Shown piece after piece: positions 17,260-24,811 of a stretch of DNA of 64,000 bases. A program made the position numbers and the translations under genes. Under the pieces are notes generated by a model, which worked only from the letters and a program-made list of their open reading frames with translations, did no database searches and was not told the origin of the DNA. How positions within the stretch are numbered: position 1 is the first letter of the stretch; every line of letters starts with the position of its first letter. This DNA is from Scandinavium sp036495715 (GTDB lineage Bacteria; Pseudomonadota; Gammaproteobacteria; Enterobacterales; Enterobacteriaceae): NCBI GenBank assembly GCA_036495715.1, contig DASXML010000080.1:1-64000 (forward strand), in the 5' to 3' direction.

Positions 17260-18129
17260 TTAATGGTTATCACTGCTAATCTGCAGTTCCTTATCAAACC
17301 GCGATTCCTTCAACGCTTCTTTGACCCGCTTCAAGTTATCCCGGAATTTTGCCCCACGGCGCAGGGTAAAGCCGGTGGCGAGTACGTCGATAACCGTCAG
17401 TTGGGCCAGCCGGGAAACCATCGGCATGTAAATGTCAGTATCTTCCGGAACATCGAGCGTAATGGCTAACGATGCTTCACGTGCCAGCGGTGTCCCTGCT
17501 GACGTAATCGCAATGACCATGGCATCGTTTTCACGGGCGAGTTGTGCCAACTCAACCAAACTTTTCGTGCGCCCGGTGTGAGAAATGAGTACAACAACGT
17601 CATCATCGCTGCAGTTCATACAGCTCATACGTTGCAAAACGATGTCATCGGAATACACCACTGGCACGTTGAAACGGAAAAACTTGTTCATCGCGTCGTG
17701 CGCCACGGCGGCAGACGACCCTAAGCCGAAGAAGGCGATTTTTTTTGCCTGCGTTAACAGGTCAACCGCGCGGTTGACGGCGGACATATCCAGAGAGTGA
17801 CGAACATGATCGAGGCTTGCCATCGCGGATTCAAAAATTTTGCCGGTATACGCTTCCACGCTGTCGTCTTCATCGACATTGCGATTCACATAGGGCGTGC
17901 CGTTCGCGAGACTTTGCGCCAGTTGCAGCTTAAAATCAGGAAAGCCTTTGGTGTCCATGCTTCGGCAAAAACGGTTCACTGTCGGTTCGCTGACCGTTGC
18001 CTCTAATGCCAGCGTGGCAATGCTGGAGTGAATCGCTTGGGAAGGGGAGGTGAGGATCACTTCCGCCACTTTTCGCTCGGATTTGCTAAGGTTTTCCAGA
18101 TGGGACTGGATTTTTTCCAGCATGTTCAT
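17260..18129 (-). CDS. hexR: RpiR-family repressor HexR
   Basis: Regulator of central carbon metabolism that represses zwf and related genes and is released by 2-keto-3-deoxy-6-phosphogluconate, the Edd product. The 289 residues have an N-terminal RpiR helix-turn-helix (about 1-77, LSKSERKVAEVILTSP ... SEPTVNRFCRS) and a C-terminal SIS domain (about 125-265, IAFFGLGSSAAVAHDAMNKF, VVLISHTGRTKSLVELAQLAR). It is divergent from zwf, with a HexR-type palindrome in between. Confidence 0.95.
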   Translation of the reverse strand: MNMLEKIQSHLENLSKSERKVAEVILTSPSQAIHSSIATLALEATVSEPTVNRFCRSMDTKGFPDFKLQLAQSLANGTPYVNRNVDEDDSVEAYTGKIFESAMASLDHVRHSLDMSAVNRAVDLLTQAKKIAFFGLGSSAAVAHDAMNKFFRFNVPVVYSDDIVLQRMSCMNCSDDDVVVLISHTGRTKSLVELAQLARENDAMVIAITSAGTPLAREASLAITLDVPEDTDIYMPMVSRLAQLTVIDVLATGFTLRRGAKFRDNLKRVKEALKESRFDKELQISSDNH

Positions 18130-18423
18130 GGTTAACAGGCGCTCATCGGTGAAAGCGATTCCATTAATGGGTGAAATCGCCAGGCAATTTAGTGAGAATA
18201 TACCCCTGTGAATTCTGCAATGCAGAGGAAAGAGGGCAATTTACGTTGTTTTTTTTCATTACATGATCACAGTCGACTTTTGCCAGGACATAACTGGCGA
18301 AATGACGAACAAAATTAAGCTGTTGCCCTACGCAGTGGAGGGTTTTTATTCCAGAAATGCCTTTATCTGGCATTGGCGGCGGGTTCAGGGTTTCGACATT
18401 CACGTAAACACAGTACAGTGCAA

Positions 18424-18438
18424 CGTAAGAAAATTACA
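18424..18438. promoter_or_regulatory. HexR operator candidate upstream of zwf
   Basis: CGTAAGAAAATTACA matches the HexR palindrome TGTAATTWWATTACA in its right half and most of the left half. It lies 48 bp upstream of the zwf start, suited to repression of zwf. The rest of the 356-bp hexR-zwf region contains an AT-rich stretch near 18245-18265 with a second partial half-site (ATTACA). Confidence 0.6.
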
Positions 18439-18485
18439 AATAGCGCCTGGCAGAAGCACCAGGCAATCCAACTGAGGAGAATGAC

Positions 18486-19961
18486 ATGGCGGTAACGCAA
18501 ACAGCCCAGGCATGTGATCTGGTCATTTTCGGCGCGAAGGGTGACCTGGCGCGCCGTAAATTGCTGCCTTCCCTGTATCAACTGGAGAAAGCGGGCCAGA
18601 TCCATCCGGAGACGCGTATCCTTGGGGTAGGACGTGCCGATTGGGATAAAGATGCATACACCAAAGTGGTGCGCGAGGCGCTGGAAACTTTCATGAAGGA
18701 AAAGATTGATGAAAGTCTGTGGGACACCCTGAGCGGGCGCCTGGACTTCTGCAATCTGGATGTCAATGACACCAAATCCTTTACTCGTCTCGGCAAGATG
18801 CTCGACCAGAAAGCACGTACGACGATCAACTATTTCGCGATGCCGCCAAGCACCTTTGGTGCCATCTGCAAAGGTCTTGGCGAAGCCAAACTGAATGCGA
18901 AGCCTGCTCGCGTCGTCATGGAAAAACCGCTGGGCACGTCGCTTGCTACTTCGCGCGAAATCAACGACCAGGTCGGTGAATATTTCGAAGAGTGCCAGGT
19001 CTACCGTATTGACCACTATCTCGGTAAAGAGACCGTGCTCAACCTGCTGGCGCTGCGTTTTGCCAACTCCCTGTTCGTCAATAACTGGGATTCCCGCACT
19101 ATCGATCATGTGGAAATCACCGTGGCCGAAGAAGTGGGTATTGAAGGCCGTTGGGGTTACTTCGATCAGGCCGGGCAGATGCGCGACATGATCCAGAACC
19201 ACCTGCTGCAAATTCTTTGTATGATTGCGATGTCGCCGCCGTCCGATTTGAGCGCCGACAGCATTCGTGATGCGAAAGTAAAAGTACTGAAATCGCTGCG
19301 CCGTATTGACCGTTCCAACGTGCGTGATAAAACCGTCCGTGGTCAGTACACCGCCGGTTTTGCGCAGGGTAAAAAAGTGCCGGGTTACCTCGAAGAAGAG
19401 GGCGCGAACAAGAGCAGCAACACCGAAACTTTCGTGGCTATCCGTGTGGATATCGACGACTGGCGTTGGGCTGGTGTGCCGTTTTACCTGCGTACCGGTA
19501 AACGTCTACCGACTAAATGTTCCGAAGTCGTGGTCTATTTCAAAACGCCTGAACTGAACTTGTTCAAAGAATCCTGGCAGGAACTGCCGCAGAACAAACT
19601 CACTATCCGCCTGCAACCGGATGAAGGTGTGGATATCCAGATCCTCAATAAAGTCCCAGGACTGGATCACAAGCACAATCTGCAAACCACCAAACTTGAC
19701 CTGAGCTATTCAGAGACCTTCAATGAAACGCATTTGGCCGACGCTTACGAGCGCCTGCTGCTGGAAACCATGCGTGGCATTCAGGCGTTGTTCGTGCGCC
19801 GTGACGAAGTGGAAGAGGCGTGGAAATGGGTCGACTCCATTACCGAAGCCTGGGCTGCTGATCAAGATGCGCCGAAACCGTATCAGGCGGGCACATGGGG
19901 GCCGGTCTCTTCTGTCGCGATGATTACTCGCGATGGCCGTTCGTGGAACGAGTTTGAGTAA
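18486..19961 (+). CDS. zwf: Glucose-6-phosphate 1-dehydrogenase (Zwf)
   Basis: Oxidises glucose 6-phosphate to 6-phosphogluconolactone with NADP+, entry to both the pentose phosphate and Entner-Doudoroff routes. The 491 residues have the nucleotide-binding FGAKGDLARRKLLPSLY, the catalytic signature RIDHYLGKE (about 174-182) and VMEKPLGTS. Length equals E. coli Zwf. It starts after an AGGAGA Shine-Dalgarno. The upstream HexR site suggests induction by Entner-Doudoroff intermediates. edd lies 235 bp downstream with separate control. Confidence 0.97.
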   Translation: MAVTQTAQACDLVIFGAKGDLARRKLLPSLYQLEKAGQIHPETRILGVGRADWDKDAYTKVVREALETFMKEKIDESLWDTLSGRLDFCNLDVNDTKSFTRLGKMLDQKARTTINYFAMPPSTFGAICKGLGEAKLNAKPARVVMEKPLGTSLATSREINDQVGEYFEECQVYRIDHYLGKETVLNLLALRFANSLFVNNWDSRTIDHVEITVAEEVGIEGRWGYFDQAGQMRDMIQNHLLQILCMIAMSPPSDLSADSIRDAKVKVLKSLRRIDRSNVRDKTVRGQYTAGFAQGKKVPGYLEEEGANKSSNTETFVAIRVDIDDWRWAGVPFYLRTGKRLPTKCSEVVVYFKTPELNLFKESWQELPQNKLTIRLQPDEGVDIQILNKVPGLDHKHNLQTTKLDLSYSETFNETHLADAYERLLLETMRGIQALFVRRDEVEEAWKWVDSITEAWAADQDAPKPYQAGTWGPVSSVAMITRDGRSWNEFE

Positions 19962-19986
19962 AAAGAGAGGCTACTCCGATCAGGGT

Positions 19987-20002
19987 ATTTTACCGGTAAC
20001 AT
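19987..20002. promoter_or_regulatory. GntR operator upstream of edd
   Basis: ATTTTACCGGTAACAT differs at one base from the GntR consensus ATGTTACCGGTAACAT. A -10-like CATAAT lies at 20022-20027, placing the site over the -35 region of a presumed edd promoter. GntR repression relieved by gluconate is known for E. coli edd-eda. The terminator at 20041-20073 lies between this site and edd. Confidence 0.8.
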
Positions 20003-20040
20003 GATCTGACACAGCATCACGCATAATATTTGCACTTTTA

Positions 20041-20073
20041 AGCCCCGGGAGGTTCACCCCCGGGGCTTTTTTT
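20041..20073 (+). terminator. Terminator between zwf and edd
   Basis: AGCCCCGGG (20041-20049) and CCCGGGGCT (20059-20067) form a GC-rich stem followed by a T-run. It should end zwf transcripts, but it is also downstream of the GntR-controlled promoter for edd (see findings). Confidence 0.88.
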
Positions 20074-20196
20074 ATTACACTTACGGTAGATGAATTTGCC
20101 CCTGAGCTACAGCACAAGCGCGTTTCAACATTGTTAATAACGCCTGAAGTTCGTGTTAATGCCAAAGCCCAGACACTCAGAGTTTGAGGAGCTTTT

Positions 20197-22008
20197 ATGA
20201 ATCCCGCACTGTTACGCGTAACAAATCGTATTATTGAACGCTCAAAAGAGACCCGAAGCGCCTACCTCGCGCGGATTAACCAGGCAAAGTCTGATACCGT
20301 TCAGCGCTCTCGTCTGGCCTGCGGCAACCTGGCACACGGCTTTGCAGCCTGTCAGCCAGAGGACAAAGCTTCGCTGAAAAGCATGCTGCGTAACAACATC
20401 GCCATTATCACCTCCTACAACGACATGCTTTCTGCGCACCAGCCGTACGAATTCTACCCGGACGTTATCCGTAAAGCGCTGCACGGCGTAAACGCGGTGG
20501 CGCAAGTGGCGGGCGGCGTGCCCGCAATGTGCGACGGGGTGACTCAGGGTCAGGACGGGATGGAACTTTCGCTGCTGAGCCGTGAAGTGATCGCGATGTC
20601 TGCGGCGGTAGGACTTTCACACAATATGTTTGATGGCGCGCTGTACCTCGGCGTGTGCGATAAAATCGTCCCGGGCCTGGTGATGGCAGCGCTGTCGTTT
20701 GGTCATCTGCCGTCCATTTTCATTCCGTCAGGCCCGATGTCGAGCGGCCTGCCGAACAAAGAAAAAGTGCGCATCCGTCAGCTTTACGCAGAAGGTAAAG
20801 TCGATCGTATGGCGTTGCTGGAGTCAGAAGCCGCGTCTTATCACGCGCCGGGCACCTGCACGTTTTACGGCACAGCCAACACCAATCAGATGGTTATCGA
20901 GTTCATGGGCATGCAGTTGCCTGGCTCCTCGTTTATTCATCCGGATGCGCCAATGCGCGAAATGCTGACCGCAGCTGCTGCGCGTCAGGTTACCCGCATG
21001 ACCGGCAACGGTAACGAGTGGATGCCACTGGGCAAAATGTTTGACGAAAAAGTGGTGGTCAATGGCATTGTGGCGCTGCTGGCAACCGGCGGCTCGACCA
21101 ACCACACCATGCATTTGGTGGCAATGGCACGCGCGGCAGGCATCATTATCAACTGGGATGATTTCTCCGATCTGTCTGATATCGTGCCGCTGATGGCACG
21201 CCTGTACCCGAACGGCCCAGCCGATATCAACCACTTCCAGGCGGCGGGTGGCGTACCGGTGCTGATGCGTGAACTGCTGAAAGGTGGCCTGCTGCATGAA
21301 GATGTTGAAACGGTTGCGGGGCATGGCCTGTCACGTTACACCATGGAGCCATGGTTGAACGAAGGTGAACTGGACTGGCGCGAAGGCGCGCAGGGATCGC
21401 TGGATGAAGCCGTTATCGCGACGATCGAAAAACCGTTCTCCCATCACGGCGGGACCAAAGTACTGAGCGGCAACCTGGGGCGTGCGGTGATGAAAACCTC
21501 CGCCGTGCCGGTTGAAAACCAGATTATCGAAGCGCCAGCGGTGGTGTTTGAGAGCCAGCATGACGTGTTACCTGCCTTTGAAGCGGGCCTGCTGGACAAA
21601 GATTGCGTGGTCGTCGTCCGTTTGCAAGGACCAAAAGCGAACGGGATGCCAGAATTGCATAAACTTATGCCGCCATTAGGTGTATTATTGGACCGTTGTT
21701 TCAAAATTGCATTAGTCACCGATGGGCGACTCTCAGGCGCATCTGGTAAAGTGCCATCAGCCATCCACGTCACACCAGAAGCTTATGACGGCGGACTGCT
21801 GGCAAAAGTCCATGATGGCGATATGATCCGCGTCAACGGGCAAACTGGCGAATTAACTTTGCTGGTAGACGAAGCTGAGCTTGCCGCGCGCAAACCGCAT
21901 TTACCAGACCTGAGCGCATCACGGGTAGGGACCGGGCGCGAACTGTTCAGCGCACTGCGTGAGAATCTCTCCGGTGCAGAGCAGGGCGCGACCTGCATCA
22001 CTTTTTAA
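20197..22008 (+). CDS. edd: 6-phosphogluconate dehydratase (Edd)
   Basis: First enzyme of the Entner-Doudoroff pathway: dehydrates 6-phosphogluconate to 2-keto-3-deoxy-6-phosphogluconate. The 603-residue IlvD/Edd-family protein has the iron-sulfur ligands in VPAMCDGVTQGQ and PGTCTFYGTANTNQM, the GGSTNHTMHLVAMARAAG signature and VTDGRLSGASGKVPSAIHVTPEA. Length equals E. coli Edd. Start ATG follows GAGGAGC. Within the 3' third, codons become AT-rich (about 21655-21720), which may mark an internal promoter for eda. Confidence 0.97.
   Translation: MNPALLRVTNRIIERSKETRSAYLARINQAKSDTVQRSRLACGNLAHGFAACQPEDKASLKSMLRNNIAIITSYNDMLSAHQPYEFYPDVIRKALHGVNAVAQVAGGVPAMCDGVTQGQDGMELSLLSREVIAMSAAVGLSHNMFDGALYLGVCDKIVPGLVMAALSFGHLPSIFIPSGPMSSGLPNKEKVRIRQLYAEGKVDRMALLESEAASYHAPGTCTFYGTANTNQMVIEFMGMQLPGSSFIHPDAPMREMLTAAAARQVTRMTGNGNEWMPLGKMFDEKVVVNGIVALLATGGSTNHTMHLVAMARAAGIIINWDDFSDLSDIVPLMARLYPNGPADINHFQAAGGVPVLMRELLKGGLLHEDVETVAGHGLSRYTMEPWLNEGELDWREGAQGSLDEAVIATIEKPFSHHGGTKVLSGNLGRAVMKTSAVPVENQIIEAPAVVFESQHDVLPAFEAGLLDKDCVVVVRLQGPKANGMPELHKLMPPLGVLLDRCFKIALVTDGRLSGASGKVPSAIHVTPEAYDGGLLAKVHDGDMIRVNGQTGELTLLVDEAELAARKPHLPDLSASRVGTGRELFSALRENLSGAEQGATCITF
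21655..21715 (+). promoter_or_regulatory. Possible internal promoter / KdgR site for eda
   Basis: Inside edd, a run of TTA, GTA, TTA, TTG, ATT, GCA and TTA codons creates an AT-rich island with a -10-like TATTAT (21683-21688) and a TTGTTTCA element (21696-21703) that matches the right half of the KdgR consensus. E. coli eda has promoters inside edd under KdgR control, so this is the likely equivalent. The -35 is not obvious. Confidence 0.4.
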
Positions 22009-22048
22009 TACGACAAGATTTATCATTCTGGCGAAGAGAAAAACTCTG

Positions 22049-22687
22049 ATGAAAAACTGGAAAACAAGTGCAGAAGCTATCCTGACCAACGGCCCGGTTG
22101 TCCCGGTTATCGTGGTTAATAAACTGGAACACGCGGTGCCAATGGCGAAAGCGCTGGTTGCCGGTGGCGTACGCGTGCTGGAAGTGACCTTGCGTACCGC
22201 TTGCGCGATGGACGCGATCCGCGCTATCGCCAAAGAAGTGCCGGATGCGATTGTCGGTGCCGGTACCGTGACCAACGTGCAGCAGCTGAAAGAAGTGACC
22301 GAAGCAGGCGCGCAGTTTGCTATTAGCCCGGGTCTGACCGAGCCGCTGCTGAAAGCGGCAACCGAAGGCTCCATTCCACTGATCCCTGGTATCAGTACCG
22401 TTTCTGAACTGATGCTGGGCATGGACTACGGTCTGAAAGAATTCAAATTTTTCCCGGCAGAAGCTAACGGCGGCACCAAAGCGTTGCAGGCGATTGCGGG
22501 TCCGTTCGCACATATCCGTTTCTGCCCGACTGGCGGCATCTCTCCGGCCAACTACCGCGATTACCTGGCGCTGAAAAGCGTGTTGTGTATCGGGGGTTCC
22601 TGGCTGGTGCCGGCGGATGCGCTGGAGTCAGGTGACTACGACCGCATTACCAAAATTGCTCGCGAAGCGGTAGAAGGCGCGAAGTAA
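22049..22687 (+). CDS. eda: KDPG / KHG aldolase (Eda)
   Basis: Cleaves 2-keto-3-deoxy-6-phosphogluconate to pyruvate and glyceraldehyde 3-phosphate; also acts in hexuronate degradation. The 212 residues form a class I TIM-barrel aldolase with Glu45 (VLEVTLRT) and Schiff-base Lys133 (KEFKFFPAEANGG). The ATG at 22049 gives MKNWKTSAEAIL as in E. coli; the frame runs upstream into edd but without homology. It lacks only the final Leu of the E. coli protein. A REP-like hairpin with a T-tract ends the transcript. Confidence 0.96.
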   Translation: MKNWKTSAEAILTNGPVVPVIVVNKLEHAVPMAKALVAGGVRVLEVTLRTACAMDAIRAIAKEVPDAIVGAGTVTNVQQLKEVTEAGAQFAISPGLTEPLLKAATEGSIPLIPGISTVSELMLGMDYGLKEFKFFPAEANGGTKALQAIAGPFAHIRFCPTGGISPANYRDYLALKSVLCIGGSWLVPADALESGDYDRITKIAREAVEGAK

Positions 22688-22702
22688 ATTTTCGGCAGTA
22701 GC

Positions 22703-22741
22703 GATAAGGCCCGGTAAGCGCTAACGCTACCGGGTTTTTTT
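22703..22741 (+). terminator. REP-like hairpin acting as eda terminator
   Basis: CCCGGTAAGCG (22710-22720) pairs with CGCTACCGGG (22725-22734), and seven Ts follow. It is the same family of palindrome as at 1840-1869. The T-tract overlaps the end of purT, which converges here. Confidence 0.8.
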
Positions 22742-23918
22742 ATCCCTTTACAATGACAGACAGCGCCGCCGCTTTGGCTCGTTCCACCGCTGTATCGACA
22801 TCATCTGCAATGGCTAGCGCCACACCCAAACGACGCGTGCCGTCGATATCCGGCTTACCAAACAAGCGAAGTTGTACACCTGCACCCACCGCGCTTTCTA
22901 CATTGCTAAAGCTAACGTTATTACTGGTTAACTGCGGGAGGATCACCGCCGAAGCAGAAGGACCGTACTGGCGAATCGCGCCAATGGGCAGACCGAGAAA
23001 AGCGCGAACGTGCAGCGCGAATTCAGAGAGATCCTGGGAGATAAGCGTGACCATGCCAGTATCGTGTGGACGCGGCGATACTTCGCTGAACACCACCTCG
23101 TCACCACAGATAAACAGCTCCACGCCGAAAAGGCCGTAACCGCCGAGCGCGAGTACCACTTTGCGCGCGATCTCTTCCGCACGTTCAAGCGCGAGCTGGC
23201 TCATCTGCTGCGGCTGCCACGATTCACGATAATCACCGTCTTCCTGACGATGTCCGACCGGCGCGCAGAAATGCACGCCGTCAACGGCGCTGACCGTCAG
23301 CAGGGTAATTTCAAAATCAAAGTTCACCACGCCTTCAACAATCACCCGCCCAGCGCCTGCGCGACCGCCTTGTTGCGCGTATTGCCACGCGGCGGCGAGT
23401 TGCTCTTCGTTGCGGATAACACTCTGGCCTTTGCCGGAGGAACTCATCACCGGTTTTACGATGCACGGGAAGCCGATTTCAGCCACCGCATGACGGAAGT
23501 TTGGTTCGCTGTCGGCAAAGCGGTAGGTCGAGGTGGGCAGGGTAAGTTCTTCTGCGGCCAGGCGACGAATGCCTTCACGGTTCATAGTGAGCTTTGTCGC
23601 GCGAGCGCAAGGCACCACGTGCTGCCCGGCTCGCTCTAATTCAATCAGCATATCGGTGGCGATAGCTTCAATTTCCGGCACGATAAAGTCGGGTTTTTCC
23701 TGTTCGACCAGCAATTTCAGCGCCTGACCGTCCAGCATATTCATCACGTGGCTGCGATGAGCAACATGCATCGCCGGAGCGTCTGCATAGCGGTCTACGG
23801 CAATCACTTCAATGCCGAGGCGCTGGCACTCGATAGCCACTTCTTTACCCAGCTCGCCAGAGCCCAATAACATCACGCGAGTTGCCGCCGGACGCAGCGC
23901 TGTGCCTAGTACAGTCAT
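22740..23918 (-). CDS. purT: Formate-dependent GAR transformylase (PurT)
   Basis: ATP-grasp enzyme that formylates glycinamide ribonucleotide using formate, an alternative to PurN in purine synthesis. The 392 residues (length equal to E. coli) contain VMLLGSGELGKEVAIECQRLG, the ATP-binding CIVKPVMSSSGKGQS, VNFDFEITLLTV and VFSEVSPRPHDTGMVTL. The start at 23918 (MTVLGTALRPAATRV) is set by homology; a 40-residue upstream extension would run over the PurR box and is rejected. The gene sits next to yebE, without the yebF/yebG genes seen in E. coli. Confidence 0.97.
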   Translation of the reverse strand: MTVLGTALRPAATRVMLLGSGELGKEVAIECQRLGIEVIAVDRYADAPAMHVAHRSHVMNMLDGQALKLLVEQEKPDFIVPEIEAIATDMLIELERAGQHVVPCARATKLTMNREGIRRLAAEELTLPTSTYRFADSEPNFRHAVAEIGFPCIVKPVMSSSGKGQSVIRNEEQLAAAWQYAQQGGRAGAGRVIVEGVVNFDFEITLLTVSAVDGVHFCAPVGHRQEDGDYRESWQPQQMSQLALERAEEIARKVVLALGGYGLFGVELFICGDEVVFSEVSPRPHDTGMVTLISQDLSEFALHVRAFLGLPIGAIRQYGPSASAVILPQLTSNNVSFSNVESAVGAGVQLRLFGKPDIDGTRRLGVALAIADDVDTAVERAKAAALSVIVKG

Positions 23919-23956
23919 AACGAAATTCCACAGTAAAAAAAGTGACGGCAGTATAT

Positions 23957-23972
23957 ACGAAAACGTTTGCGT
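23957..23972. promoter_or_regulatory. PurR operator upstream of purT
   Basis: On the minus strand the site reads ACGCAAACGTTTTCGT, a perfect match to the PurR consensus. It lies 39 bp upstream of the purT start codon, consistent with repression by PurR plus hypoxanthine or guanine. Confidence 0.92.
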
Positions 23973-24095
23973 GTGTCTTGTGTGGGTCGATGCCGTATCA
24001 GGTATCGTACTTTGCGTATCATTAGCTAAATCAGACATTTCATGACAGCGGATCGCTTAGTATGGGAGCAATTATCACAGTGCAGAGAGGTCGAC

Positions 24096-24749
24096 ATGGC
24101 AAACTGGCTAAATCAGCTCCAATCATTAATGGGACAATCACCCTCATCTGCTCAGTCGTCAGGTGAGCAAGGACTCAGCAAGCTATTGGTTCCAGGGGCG
24201 CTTGGCGGGCTGGCAGGACTGTTGGTTTCCAGCAAATCGTCGCGCAAGCTGTTGACGAAATACGGTACAGGTGCGTTGTTGGTTGGCGGCGGTGCCGTGG
24301 CGGGCACCGTGTTGTGGAACAAGTACAAAGACAAAATTCGTACCGCGCATCAGAACGAACCGCAGTACGGAGAGGTAATCAGTCCGGTAGACGTGCGAAC
24401 AGAACGCCTGATCCTGGCGCTGGTGTTTGCGGCGAAAAGTGACGGGCATATCGATGATAAAGAGCGTGCGGCGATTGAACAGCAGTTGCAGGAAGCGGGC
24501 GTGGAAGCGCAAGGGCGCCAACTGGTAGAGAAAGCCATTTCCCAACCGCTTGATCCACAGCTACTGGCGAAAGACGTACACAACGAAGAAGAAGCGCTGG
24601 AGCTCTATTTCCTGAGCTGTGCCGCGATAGACATCGATCATTTCATGGAGCGTAGCTATCTGAATGCATTGGGCGATGCGCTGGACATCCCGCAGGAGGT
24701 GCGTGATGGCATCGAAGCGGATTTAAAAGCGCAAAAACAGGCACTATAA
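24096..24749 (+). CDS. yebE: Inner-membrane protein YebE (DUF533)
   Basis: 217-residue protein of the DUF533 family, function unknown; E. coli yebE belongs to the Cpx envelope-stress regulon. It has a Gln/Ser-rich N-terminus, one hydrophobic stretch (LLVGGGAVAGTVLW) and a C-terminal tellurite-resistance TerB-like helical domain (ILALVFAAKSDGHIDDKERAAIEQQL). Start ATG 24096 follows AGAGAGG; an earlier in-frame ATG at 24042 lacks homology. Divergent from purT. Confidence 0.9.
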   Translation: MANWLNQLQSLMGQSPSSAQSSGEQGLSKLLVPGALGGLAGLLVSSKSSRKLLTKYGTGALLVGGGAVAGTVLWNKYKDKIRTAHQNEPQYGEVISPVDVRTERLILALVFAAKSDGHIDDKERAAIEQQLQEAGVEAQGRQLVEKAISQPLDPQLLAKDVHNEEEALELYFLSCAAIDIDHFMERSYLNALGDALDIPQEVRDGIEADLKAQKQAL

Positions 24750-24811
24750 CCACAATCTGGCATGTTTCGCTTGCATCGCTCGGTACATTTGCCACCCTTA
24801 GGGGAGGTAAC

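Noticed and set aside
18363..19211. 282-codon minus-strand frame across the zwf start
   Set aside because: Opposite a conserved gene and its promoter region; the composition is that of a reversed coding strand.
23919..24038. N-terminal extension of purT by 40 residues
   Set aside because: The extension is encoded across the PurR operator and does not exist in known PurT proteins.
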